64,000 nucleotides of DNA from Aspidapion aeneum (taxonomy: Eukaryota > Arthropoda > Insecta > Coleoptera > Brentidae): positions 24,497,171 to 24,561,170 of the forward strand of contig OY755047.1 of NCBI GenBank assembly GCA_963576565.1, read 5' to 3'. The translations under genes and the position numbers were made by a program. This document shows, piece by piece, positions 33,015 through 44,990 of this stretch. The notes beneath the pieces are model-generated. The model did no database searches. It had not been told where the DNA came from and saw only the letters and a program-made list of their open reading frames with translations. Every line of letters begins with the position of its first letter. Position 1 is the first letter of the stretch.

Positions 33015-33404
33015 TGTTACAAATTCAAGTTATTTAAATTTTATAATTGGAATTTATTTAGGTTTAGTGTAGTATTAGGTCGATTTATCTTAAGGTTGTA
33101 TTCTTAGTCTAGGTTTTAGTTGCGTTGTCTGTGGCTTGCGGTCGCGGTAGTGCGGGAACTCTCCGGACGTCGAAGGCTGCCGGAAAGTTCGAGAGAGATG
33201 GACGATCCTATATATAGGGCCGGGGTCGCGCACCAGGCAGTCAGTCACAGATAGCGTGCTGTTGATAGACCGATTATAGTAGTGAATTATTAGCAAGTTA
33301 TTACTAAGTTTAAGTGCGTGTTTTTGTACATAATTTGTCGAAATAAATTGACGTATCGTTTTCAACAATTGCGAGTTTTAATTTGTCGTTGTGAACCCGT
33401 AACA
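33015..33404 (+). repeat. 5' LTR of Ty3/Gypsy element
   Basis: The 390-bp LTR runs tgttac...gtaaca. By eye it differs at one base from the 3' LTR (ctccgg versus ttccgg). It holds tatatata followed about 30 bp downstream by aggcagtcagtcac, a plausible TATA box and Inr-type start. The outer flanks are atat (33011-33014 and 56451-56454). Confidence 0.92.
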
Positions 33405-34387
33405 ATTGGTGTCAGAAGTGAGATTAAAAGAAATAAATAGTGCAAAGACTGTCCTTACATATTACCACCGGATAGGACAATTGGACAGAAAAACAGTAAG
33501 TGATTTTTCCAGAATATTCGAAGAAGTTCGATATTGTTTTATTCAAAAACTAAAAGAGATATTTAAGAACCGACTTCGACATTAACTTTACAGTCCAAAA
33601 ATTGATAATTAGAGAGATTTTCTAGAATATTCTATAACATTCTACGACGTTCTATTCAAAAACTAGATGAGATATACAAATACCGATTTCGACATTAGAT
33701 TAGTAATTTTAAAAGTAAGAATCAGAAAGAATTTCTAGAACATTCCATCACTTTCTACGACGCTCTATTCGAAAACCAGAAGAAATATCCAAAAAGAGAC
33801 TTCGACATTAGCTTAGTAATTTCAAAAGTAAGAACTAAAAAAAGAATTTCTAGAAGATTCCATAACATTCTACGACGTTCTATTCAAAAACTAGAAGAGA
33901 TATACAAATACCGATTTCGACATTAGTTTAGTTATTTCAAAAGTAAGAATTAGAAAGAATTTCTAGAAGATTCCATAACATTATACGACGTTCTATTCAA
34001 AAACTAGAAGAGATATACAAATACCGATTTCGACATTAGTTTAGTTATTTCAAAAGTAAGAATTAGAAAGAATTTCTAGAAGATTCCATAACATTCTACG
34101 ACGTTCTATTCAAAAACTAGAAGAGATACACAAATACCGACTTCGACAGTAGCTTAGTTATTTTAAAAGTAAGAATTAGAAATTATTTCTAGAATATTCC
34201 TTAACATTCTACGACAGTCTATTCGAGAACCAAAAGAGATAATCAAAAAGTGACTTCTACATTTGCCTAGTAGCAGAAAGAGTAGCATTTACCAGTATAT
34301 TCCAGAACATTCCATTAGGTTCTATTTAAGAATTGGAAGAGATAGGAGATAGGATAAAATAGACGTTTTAAGTGATTTATCAGGAAG
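33405..34387 (+). repeat. Gypsy leader: primer site and ~115-bp tandem repeats
   Basis: Directly after the LTR, attggtgtcagaagtgag is the likely primer-binding site (TGG start). From about 33500 to 34330, six to seven imperfect units of about 110-120 bp share agaatttctaga, cattctacgacgttctattc and aaataccgatttcgacatta. The leader is long for this class and has no ORF. Confidence 0.75.
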
Positions 34388-35623
34388 TTGATGCTTACTA
34401 GACAAGGATCGGCAAAGATGGAAGATCTAACTAAAATGATGCAGACTCTAGCAGCTCTAATGGCTCAAAACCAGAACGACATGAAACACACTATTGAACA
34501 AAACCAGAACGATATGAAACAGACATTTGAGCAAAGATTAGATGGCATTCAAGAAAACTTCGATCAAATAAAGAGCAACTCCGAACAGCTGAGAGAAGAG
34601 TTCAAGAGTGCAACCGAAGATCTTAAGGAAGAAATAACTCAAAGAATGCATAGTGTGGAACAAAAGGTACAAAATAAATTGCAGAATGTAGAAGAAAAGG
34701 TACAAAATGTTGAAGAAAAAGTGGAGACTAAACTACAGAATGTTAGGGAAGAAGTTTTTCAAACCATAGAAGAAAAATTCCAGGACATGTCAAAACAGTT
34801 TATACAGCTTCAGAAAGAACACAACAAAATAAAAGCTCAAGGATGTGTTGTAAATTCCAACCAAAACATTAAGCCTCCAAATTTTGATGGTACGTCTTCC
34901 TGGTCTACTTACAAACAACAGTTTGAAGCTGCCGCTGCTGCAAATGGTTGGGATGATGAAGAAAAAGCTAGAGCTTTGTTAGTAGCTCTACGAGAACCTG
35001 CTCTGGGACTTTTACGGTCCATTCCAGTCGAACAAAAACAGAATTATAATGCTTTAGTGGCAGCGTTAGAAAGAAGGTATGGAGACGAACACTTGCGAAA
35101 TTTACATTGGTCAGAATTAAATATTCGTCAACAAAGACCAGGAGAATCATTGCAAGAGTATGAAGCAGATATCAGGAGGCTGATGTATTTAGCTTACCCA
35201 GAAATGCCAGAAAATTACAGAGATCCCTTCACGGTAGATCGCTTTATTAACGGATTACGAGACACGGACTTAGCAAAGTTACTTCGTCGAGAACGCTTCC
35301 ATAACAGCAGTGAAGTGTTGATTCGAGCCCTTGAAATTGAATCATCAAATAATATGTCCAGGCCAAAAGTAAGAGCTGTTTCAATTCAGGAGGGAGAAGA
35401 AATGAGCAATGGACATGAGGTCAACTCAAAAACGCTAAACCAAATGTTTCAATCACTGATAGAGAAGATTGACTCTTTGAAAGAAAGCAGACGATCCCCT
35501 CCAAATGTAAAGTGTTTCAGATGCGGACGTATAGGGCATATTCAACGCGATTGTCGCGTTCAGATAAGGTCTCGCTCGCCATCTAGCGGGACAGAGTACC
35601 GAAGAAGAGATCAGGAAAACTAA
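34388..35623 (+). CDS. Gypsy Gag protein
   Basis: Gag of 411 residues. Residues about 10-150 are a Gln/Glu/Lys-rich coiled coil with NQNDMK and NVEEKVQ repeats. About 160-310 is the retrotransposon Gag domain (NFDGTSSWSTYKQQFEAAAA; later RRYGDEHLRNLHWSEL). One CCHC knuckle (CFRCGRIGHIQRDC) starts at residue 376. Gag binds the element RNA and builds the particle. Pol lies in the -1 frame and stays open across the Gag stop, so ribosomal frameshifting is likely; ggaaaac at 35614-35620 overlaps the stop region. The first ATG was taken; a second Met lies at residue 2 and another at 11. Confidence 0.92.
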   Translation: MMLTRQGSAKMEDLTKMMQTLAALMAQNQNDMKHTIEQNQNDMKQTFEQRLDGIQENFDQIKSNSEQLREEFKSATEDLKEEITQRMHSVEQKVQNKLQNVEEKVQNVEEKVETKLQNVREEVFQTIEEKFQDMSKQFIQLQKEHNKIKAQGCVVNSNQNIKPPNFDGTSSWSTYKQQFEAAAAANGWDDEEKARALLVALREPALGLLRSIPVEQKQNYNALVAALERRYGDEHLRNLHWSELNIRQQRPGESLQEYEADIRRLMYLAYPEMPENYRDPFTVDRFINGLRDTDLAKLLRRERFHNSSEVLIRALEIESSNNMSRPKVRAVSIQEGEEMSNGHEVNSKTLNQMFQSLIEKIDSLKESRRSPPNVKCFRCGRIGHIQRDCRVQIRSRSPSSGTEYRRRDQEN

Positions 35624-35905
35624 AACTAGTCAACGCAGAGGGGCGGGTGTTGGCTAATGGGAATAGAGCCCCCAAAATTTACTCTATTAAGAGCCTAAAA
35701 CATACTGCTGACAGTCTTAACATCGACGGACTCATTAATGGGAGAAAAGTTAATATAACAGTAGACACTGGTGCTGCCATATCATTGCTTAAGTTCAAAA
35801 TTGCAACGAGATATAAAATTCGACCAATAGAAAAGAAAATAACACTTAAGACTGTGACTGGAGAATCCGCCGACGTGTTGGGGCAGACAGATATAGACCT
35901 ACAGC
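35624..35905 (+). CDS. Gypsy Pol, protease part (interrupted)
   Basis: The -1 frame after Gag reads through an LVNAEGR segment into an aspartic protease with VDTGAAISLL (catalytic Asp codon at 35764-35766) and a later TVTGESADVLGQTDIDL. At 35905 the frame is cut by the DNA element that occupies 35906-52759. The protease's last part (FILGMDLI) lies beyond it. As it stands the gene is dead. No initiation codon is expected if it is made by frameshifting. Confidence 0.88.
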
Positions 35906-36702
35906 CATAGAGTAATACATACAGAGGTCCGAAGCTTACGGAGCGCGAGGCGAACCGGTTTGATCACAGGCTTTTGCCTTCACGCAAAACTCTGAAATCA
36001 AATTGGGTTTCCCCTCGGGAAGTTGCCGGTGTTACCAAGAAGGATGTAATTCTCTGTAAAAATATGCTGTCCATCGATCGATTGGTGACCTTGAACAGAA
36101 AGTATATAACGCTATGTACTTTGTGCCTCGAGACTTCGCGCGTCGCCTTGATTCAGTCGACGTATGGCTTTCAGCGGTATCACATCTTTTATAAAAGACT
36201 TTGCGGCAATGAAAGTTTTCTCCTCTCACGAAGTAAATAGCCTATCGATGGTCAAACTGCAATACCCCGCATCTAACATTTTGATCATTTTTAGATTATT
36301 TGTGATTTAGGCCAAATGAGCTAGCTACTTTCATAGTGTATAATACTATAAGACATTATATGCGTGGGAAATCACAAATATAGCAAATATATTTTTTTAT
36401 ACCCAATAAACCTATATGTGTTATCTAAACTGTTTTTCGCTTCCCCTGTAAAGTTTCATTTTTTCAGATACGGGATATTGCAGTTAGGCCATCGCTATAC
36501 TGCCGTCAAAAGAAAAAACTACGTATTCAACAACATCGCTATTTTCAGAAAATGAAGGGTAAAGTTTTGGATGCAAATAAAACACAAATTTATTTTCCGG
36601 AATAAAACTGCACTTGATAGAGAATTAATCAGAGTTTTAACCAAATATATTTTTTTGTCCGATGTCTCAAAATTCAAGATGGCGGACTTAATTAAAATGT
36701 AC

Positions 36703-37856
36703 TGTAGGGGTCAGCTAACAGCTTAATTTTAAAAATCTACAATGGCAACTTAATTAATAATTTTACTCAGTTAGAGGTTGAACCGTAAAGAAAATTCATT
36801 TATTTTTAACACTCACTATTGTACGATATTAAATTAAAGTAACTCACGTTATTGTATTCAACCCATCACATCACTAACTTTGACTATAATCACTGACTAA
36901 TACTTAACAACACCTTACTTGTAGAGACTGTGAGCTTAAATTAAATAAAAAAAGGATAGATCCTAGCCTTTTTATCAACTCGGTTCGATGATGAAATATC
37001 CGCCAAATCAAGGTTCTAAAGCCTCGAGACAAAAACGGCGCCAACGCTAATTTTAATTAGGACAGCCAAACAAGGCAATGTTTGCATGGCTTTGCGCATT
37101 GCTAAAAATAAACGCGGACAGACTTCGAGGTTAATCCCACTACGCCAAACTTTGATATTGGTATGACCTTAAATGGTGAATAACATCACGAGATGTTTTT
37201 CCCCACTTTAAGACTTGTTATAAAAGCGCGATCGGGATAGCAAAAGTCAATCAGTTCAAATCAGTCAAGTTATGATTTTTGAATCCAAACCAAAAAGTGA
37301 AAATAAGTAAATAAATAATAAAAGTGACTAAATGTGCCAAAGGTAACTGTAATGCCACAAAACAAAAAAACTAAGTAGTGTTAAATATTAGTGGTGGCAT
37401 TCTGGCTGTAATTATGGTGAGAGATTTATTTTGAACTTTAATCTATCGGTTGTTGCTTAAAAATTCGTGGACTATGAAAATTGACTTTGAATCATTTTGT
37501 TTTACCATACAAACTGTTGCTCACAAGAGCGTTTTGCTAATATGTTAACTGATAGACTATGGTTAAAAAGAGTTTATTGAAAAATATGATATTAATGTTA
37601 TAAATTTAACTTTTGTGTGACTTGAATAAAAATAACGACATGCAATACTTTGGAATATGTACTATATTTTATTTATCAATATATAATAACTTGCTTTAAA
37701 GAAAGTGTTTAATTTATATCAATAACACGGTTGCAAACAAAGCAATATACGCTAAAACGCTTACGCTAAAAAGATGGTAAAGATTTTGTAACTGCACCCG
37801 GGGTAACTTAGAAAAATATTCGCTCGGTTTTCACGAAACCCTGGGGCAGCTTCACA
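36703..37856 (+). repeat. 5' LTR of a pol-less LTR retrotransposon
   Basis: The 1154-bp LTR runs from tgtaggggtcagc to gcagcttcaca, is the same length as the 3' LTR and differs at about three bases by eye. TSD gtac (36699-36702 and 43105-43108). It holds a ttataaaagcgcg TATA-like box near 37208. Confidence 0.93.
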
Positions 37857-40800
37857 ATTGGCGCAGTCGGTAGGATGATTTTCTGAGAGACAGAGAGAGA
37901 GAAGTCCTAGAATAAGAAGAAACAAAAAAAAAACAACAAACACAGAAAAGTTTTAGGTCCCCTTTGGACAGTATATAGCTTTTAAAATGGCAACCGAAAA
38001 CGCGTCAGCGGCGCCTATAATATTGCAAATAGGCAACGAATTGATCCCAACCTACGATGGACAAACCAGCGTTAATGAATTTGTAGCGATCATCGAAAAA
38101 TCCGCTTTGCTAGGAACTAGTCAAATGGCTCCATTTTGCAAGACAATCCTAGCCGAAAGTACAAATAGAGCCTCAACTTTACGGAACTACAACGCAGCAG
38201 AACAGCAACCTTGGGGCTCTGCTGAGGAAGAAAAAAGATGGGAGTAAAGATCGAAATGGTAGGGAGATTTGCGTGCACGTCCGAAGGAACGCCGTTTAAT
38301 ATGGTTAAAGTACAAGTAAATAGACGTGTATATTCAGCTTTAGTACATAGTGCATTATCCCTGATAAAAACCCATAGAGCAAAGGGGTTCAACCAAAGAA
38401 TTAATTAATACCCACATTAGAAGAAATATTGTATTCAGTTTTGATTTATAGATTTAGAAGTGCCTCAACAATTTTTATTGAAAAAAGTTGATAGTATTGG
38501 AGCTTACTTAGGTTAGATTTTTTGCAAAAAATATGGAAAAAATGGGGAAATTATTTAATGTACGCTCTTAAAGAGAGAAATACCCTTAATTAAAGAGAAA
38601 AGAAGTTTCGATAGTTTGTGCAATAAGATATGCAAGCAAACTTCCGTTCAGATTAAAAATTTTACAAGAAAAATAGTGTTTAAAAAGAGTTGACGAAACT
38701 TACTTTGTCCCAGGAAGGAAGAAATAATTAAAGTTCTCATGTAAGTGCCGTTACTGAGAACTTGTACACTGAATCGGCGGCAACCGGTCTCAAGTGTCAT
38801 AACAACTCAAGGATTGATTCTTCGATCCAAACGACAACCCAAACGACAGAGGAAGGGAAGCCTGCAGCTTCCGACAGCAGAAACTCTTCAGTGAGAAAGA
38901 AAAAACAAAATTGTTCGGAATCGAGAGATACGGTTTTAGAGAAACCCCAGAGAAGTGAAGGCCCGAAAAGTAGGCCTTTCCAGAGCAAGTAGTAGCAGAC
39001 AGAAAAAGAAAGAAAGAGGTGTGTGTACTTAAAGGACGACTTAGTTATAGCGCCGCATATTTATGCACTTTGTTCAGTAACCGTTCGCCAAATATCCAAA
39101 GTGATACCCAGCAAATGGTTCTGGAACCAGTAATGAATAATCCTAAGTGATTGCTTGTGGCAAGAGTCTTGCGCAAAACGGCTTTAGCCAGAGTTTTTAA
39201 TGCAGAGCAAAGAGAACAAGAAGTTTGACAAGTGTGTTCTGAAGATATTGCCGAGATTTTTAAATAGCTAAACTCAAATTGATTAAAAATCGACAATAGA
39301 GTTAGTTGCATAAAATATAACTTATATGTACCACAGTGAAATTGCGAACGGATTTGATGGGATTTCCCTGTTAATACTATGCAGACAGTGGTGAAGAAAT
39401 TTTGATGGGCATTTTAGGTTTAGTTATTATAGATTTTAAAAAAAAGAGGGAAGCAGAGAAAGAAGCATCCCAAGTATATACCAATGAGAAAAAGTAGAAG
39501 AGACATAAGAAAAAAAATTTACGCACATATAGAATTTAGATGTGATCTAAATAAAGAATTGGATGGTGAGTTTAGTTATTGACAAAATTGAGTTCAGATA
39601 ACTTTGATCAATATAGAGGAATTATAGAGTTAGACCAATTATTTTATTAGATACTGTGGAGATGCAGTACCAGAGGTGATGTGAAAAGTTGGTTGAGCGG
39701 ATAATAAAGAAGTTGTTGCTAAAAGAGAGCAGTTTTAATAACCCGGGATCATTTGAGTTTTGAGGTAGCTGACAGAGGGTCAGTTACGGTGATTTGGTAG
39801 CTGGCAGATGGTCAGCTACTGTGACAGAGATAGTCACGGAGAAGTTGTGGAAGACATCCAATAAATCAGTAGAACTTAAGCAGTTTTGAAATGGAAAATG
39901 TGCAACGACACAACATTTTGATGTACAAATCAAAATGCAGTTTTCAAAACAGAGTTCTCTAAGAGTGTAAGGAGTTAGCAATATGATGTTGCATGGTATT
40001 CAGTGGCGCGATGCAAGATTTCTGCAAAGTTAGAAAAGTGCGAGTAGTCAACAAAATGCCTTGGTAACAATAAAGCTAAAATAAAATGTGCGTAAAAGAA
40101 CTAAAGAGAGTTCCTTCTTGTCTCGACCCATTGTGCCGTCACTTTTCTTTTACTAGACGTTAGTAAAAAAAAATAAACCAATCGGACATCGGACTGGTCC
40201 ATAATATATTAGACGACAGACGACTTGAAATTTGAACCAGGAAAATACATTAATTGGGTCATAGCGTCTCGACGAAAAGAGAAGTCCTACGTTATAGTGA
40301 AGATGGTTAGACCGAGAACAGCAAACAGGGTTAGATGCAGTGTAGATGCCTAGACCGGGCATAGTGTCTTACTTGCGGTCGGATTTTGTTTATATTACTT
40401 GGTCTTGAAAATTGAAACACGTAGCAAATAAAATATTTTGTAGTGCGTCAACTTTATAGGTTGAGATGATATATTTTTTGTTTGCGGTGAATGCTCAAAC
40501 TAGAGTGCAAGAAGATATTCAGGGTGCGTTTGTTATTACTGTCATGAGAAGTATTTTTTTTCATTTGGGTTATTAAGTGTTTAAATAGTGACAGCTATGA
40601 AACTAAGCCCTAGAGGAGCAAATGTTTTATAAATTATGTTATTGGGTTGTATTTGCTAAACTTTAGAAGAAGTTGATTTATATTGCTTTCATGTAACTAT
40701 TTTAGGCCGCTAAAGATTAAAAATGTTCTAATTTAAATTTAACATTAGTTTAGGAAATATTATAGCAGTAAATCCTTTTAGTTCTGTATGTGTCAAACTA

Positions 40801-41950
40801 ACCTTTAGTTTTAAGTTTAAAATGATAAATTTTAAAGAGTGCGGAGGCTAAATAACTCGAAATTAATGAGGAAGGTTACATAAAGTGCAATAAAAGAAAA
40901 TAATAATTCAAAAGTAACGTGGAAATTAAAAAAAATAAAAATAAGTGAATATAAAAGAAAAAGTTTAACCTAATTACAAACGTGTTGGAATATGGTTAGA
41001 ACGGGACGGCGTCAGATGTAGCTGCAGTTCGATATCTACATGAAAGATGAACGTGCAGATTCTATCCAACCACCTTTTACAGGAAAGCTACGAAAACTAA
41101 GAAGCAAGTGAGGTTTAGACATAGGTATTATAAATGCAGAAAAAGGATGTAAGTAGAGTTTAAATTTAAAGAATGAAACTTTAGGTAAAAATTTTTGATC
41201 ATACCAAAACAGATTAATGATTGTACAAAATTTTAATTTCAGCGTGGCATGTAACTTACCTTTGAGCACAAAAGCACTAGTATAAATATTATATTTTTGA
41301 AAATGGTAATAAATAATGTCTCAATTGTTGCCATTTGAGTAATTCGCAATCAAATAAGTTGATTGTCGAGATTTTTTTGTTTTGGTTTTGTAGATTAAAG
41401 GCTCTTTATAAAAGGCCAAAGTAAAATAAAATAATTAAATATTCAGCTCTTTGGAAAGCCATAAATCGTTTCTGTCAACAGAAAGTTAGGGCCTCATAAA
41501 AGTGGGTCAAATTAAAGGGATTGTCGCACACTCCCAAGAGGCTTTAAAGTAGGTAGGCGTTAACAGACGTTCTTAGACAGCTGTATCAAATTACTAGGAA
41601 TACTTAATAAAATTATTGATATACAATAATAGTAGGTCAAAAGAAAATATAGGTTAACATAAAAATAAAGTCACAGAGATAATCGTAATATTTTCTTTAA
41701 TGATATTCATATTTAGTTTTTTTACAATTTTTACTTAATCTAACAATGCACAGCAATATCTCTTAACTTAATTTAAAATAAAGTGTCTATTATCTATCAA
41801 GGTAAATATTTATATAAACAATAACTACTTAAATTTATGTCACAATAAAAACTATGCTACATTAAAAAAAAAATCTTCATCCAATGAAAAGTACATAAAC
41901 CAGATGTAAGCTATTTAAGAGCTTACATTGGTCTTGTAAGAAGGGAGGAA
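37857..41950 (+). mobile_element. Internal region of the pol-less LTR element (Gag/protease relics)
   Basis: Begins with a primer site attggcgcagtcggtaggat, as in Gypsy-type elements. A Gag-like start at 37987 (MATENASAAPIILQIGNELI) runs for 86 codons. A protease-like remnant follows near 38260-38390 (VKVQVNRRVYSALVHSALSL, with the catalytic Asp-Ser-Gly replaced). Near 38690 a TYFVPGRKEEIIKV segment resembles the post-protease part of Gypsy pol. No reverse transcriptase or integrase is visible in the remaining 3 kb. A polypurine tract (aagaagggaggaa) ends at 41950. The element can only have moved with proteins supplied by another. Confidence 0.8.
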
Positions 41951-43104
41951 TGTAGGGGTCAGCTAACAGCTTAATTTTAAAAATCTACAATGGCAACTTA
42001 ATTAATAATTTTACTCAGTTAGAGGTTGAACCGTAAAGAAAATTCATTTATTTTTAACACTCACTATTGTACGATATTAAATTAAAGTAACTCACGTTAT
42101 TGTATTCAACCCATCACATCACTAACTTTGACTATAATCACTGACTAATACTTAACAACACCTTACTTGTAGAGACTGTGAGCTTAAATTAAATAAAAAA
42201 AGAATAGATCCTAGCCTTTTTATCAACTCGGTTCGATGATGAAATATCCGCCAAATCAAGGTTCTAAAGCCTCGAGACAAAAACGGCGCCAACGCTAATT
42301 TTAATTAGGACAGCCAAACAAGGCAATGTTTGCATGGCTTTGCGCATTGCTAAAAATAAACGCGGACAGACCTCGAGGTTAATCCCACTACGCCAAACTT
42401 TGATATTGGTATGACCTTAAATGGTGAATAACATCACGAGATGTTTTTCCCCACTTTAAGACTTGTTATAAAAGCGCGATCGGGATAGCAAAAGTCAATC
42501 AGTTCAAATCAGTCAAGTTATGATTTTTGAATCCAAACCAAAAAGTGAAAATAAGTAAATAAATAATAAAAGTGACTAAATGTGCCAAAGGTAACTGTAA
42601 TGCCACAAAACAAAAAAACTAAGTAGTGTTAAATATTAGTGGTGGCATTCTGGCTGTAATTATGGTGAGAGATTTATTTTGAACTTTAATCTATCGGTTG
42701 TTGCTTAAAAATTCGTGGACTATGAAAATTGACTTTGAATCATTTTGTTTTACCATACAAACTTTTGCTCACAAGAGCGTTTTGCTAATATGTTAACTGA
42801 TAGACTATGGTTAAAAAGAGTTTATTGAAAAATATGATATTAATGTTATAAATTTAACTTTTGTGTGACTTGAATAAAAATAACGACATGCAATACTTTG
42901 GAATATGTACTATATTTTATTTATCAATATATAATAACTTGCTTTAAAGAAAGTGTTTAATTTATATCAATAACACGGTTGCAAACAAAGCAATATACGC
43001 TAAAACGCTTACGCTAAAAAGATGGTAAAGATTTTGTAACTGCACCCGGGGTAACTTAGAAAAATATTCGCTCGGTTTTCACGAAACCCTGGGGCAGCTT
43101 CACA
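41951..43104 (+). repeat. 3' LTR of the pol-less LTR retrotransposon
   Basis: 1154 bp, near-identical to 36703-37856. The differences noted are g/a in the aaaagga/aaaagaa tract, acttcgagg/acctcgagg, and actgttgctc/acttttgctc. Followed by the gtac duplication. Confidence 0.93.
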
Positions 43105-44990
43105 GTACTCTTCAAAGATGCTCGTTTATTTTTGTGTTGCGAACATGTTTTAATCACTTTTTTAAATTAGTTAAAAGGCTGCATTCTTGCCACGCACAGC
43201 AAGGTATGAACTAGCAAAATCGGTTCGGTGGTTCTAAAAAAATATATTTTTGTTTCAACAATTGTTTTGCATATTATGCGATTGCCTTGCCAATCATGTC
43301 TGCATTTATTTCCTTATGAACTTATGACTTCATTACTACTAAACCGATTTTGTTTTGATGAAGTAAAAAACATCCTGTTGAGAATTGATTGCTTTTTAAA
43401 GATCATGATCAAAATTTATCGCCATCTTAAAATTTAAGATGGCGGACACTGCGGACAGAATCAGACTTGTTTCTTCAAAATGGCGTGTTTATTCTTATTT
43501 TCCGAAAATATTTTAGTTTTTTTTTAATTTGTAGAAAACCACTACTTTTCTCTCACACAACGACGTACAAATTAGTAAAATATCTGTGTGGTGGTTGTCA
43601 AAAAATCTATTTTTGTTTCAACCATTGTTTTATAGATTCTATGATTGCATTGCCAATCCTTCTGCATTCATTTCCTTATAAATTCGTTATTACTACACCA
43701 ATTTTAGCGAAATAAAAAAAATCGTGGTGAGAATTGATTGCTCTTTAAAGATTCTTATCGAAATTTTCCGCCATCTTGGAAATTAAGATGTCGACCAGAA
43801 TCATACTTGATTCTTCAAAATGGCGTGTTTATTCTTATTTTGCGAAAATGTTTTAGTTTTTTTTTGTATTTATAGAAAAACACTACTTTCATCCTGCATA
43901 AAGAGGTACAAATTAATAAAATCGGTGTAGCGGTTCTTACAAAATCGGATTTTTTTTAACCATTGTTTTACAAATTATACTTGTCTGCATTTTATAAATT
44001 CATTATTACTGAACCGATTTTAGTGAAATAAAAAACATCATGCTGCAAACTTTAAAGATCAATCAGTTTGCGCCATGATGTTATTTATTTCACTAAAATC
44101 GGCTTAGTAATAATGAATTTATAAAGAACTGAATGCAGACAGGATTGACCATGCAATCGTATAATTTGTAAAACAATAGTTAAAACAAAATCAGATTTTG
44201 TGAGAACCACTTAACCGATTTTACTACTTTGTACCTTGTTAAGCGGGAGAAAAGCAGTGCTTTTCTATGATTAAAAAAATCTAAAATATTTTTTAGAAAA
44301 TAAGAATAAACACGCCATTCACTCAAGTATGATTCTGTCCGCCATCTTAAATTTTAAGATGGCGGCAAATTTTGATCATGATCTCTAAAAAGCAATCAAT
44401 TCTCACCAGGATGTTTTTTATTTCATCAAAGTCGGTTTAGTAGTAATGAATTTATAAGGAAATAAATGCATACATGATTGGCAAGGCAATCGTATAATAT
44501 GCAAAACAATGGTAGAAACAAAAATATATTTTTTGAGAACCATTGAACCGATTTTGCTGATTGGTACATTGTTGTACGTGGCAAGAATGCAGCTTTATTA
44601 CTGATTTAAATAAATAATTAAAACATGTTCGCAACACAAGAATAAACGAACATCTTTGAAGGGTACAATTTAATATCGTCCGCCATCTTGGATTTTGAGA
44701 TCGCGTACAAAAAAATATATTTATTCAAAACTCTGATTAATTCTCTGTCAAGTGCAGTTTGTCCCATTAAAATCGGTGGTATAGTTCAAAAGTTATTTTG
44801 TTAATGAAGCAATAAATATATGTTTCATAACATAAAAAGAAAAAACACTTAACTTAACACGTATTTTTTTAAACAACATGTTTAGAAAGCTCATATAAGT
44901 AATAGGAACACCATATCTCGTTTTTGCAACAAATGTTGAATACGTGGTTTTTCCTTATGACGGCAATATAGCAGGCTATATACTTTGTGA

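Larger units (their letters stand above)
36470..44990. mobile_element. Foldback element of repeat family F, split by an LTR element
   Basis: Large inverted repeat. actacgtattcaa and atcgctatactgccgtc (36490-36530) return inverted at about 44935-44990. aaaactgcacttgatagaga (36605-36630) returns inverted at about 44740-44760. The axis is near 44070, where aaaaaacatcatg...catgatgttattt face each other. The arms hold several ~330-bp F units (aagatggcgga, tgattgctttttaaagat, ttccttataaattcg). The LTR element 36703-43104 sits in the left arm. No coding capacity was seen. Confidence 0.7.

Noticed and set aside
33090..33368. Minus-strand 92-residue ORF, repeated at 56136-56414
   Set aside because: It is the antisense of the Gypsy LTR in both places; its conservation reflects LTR identity.
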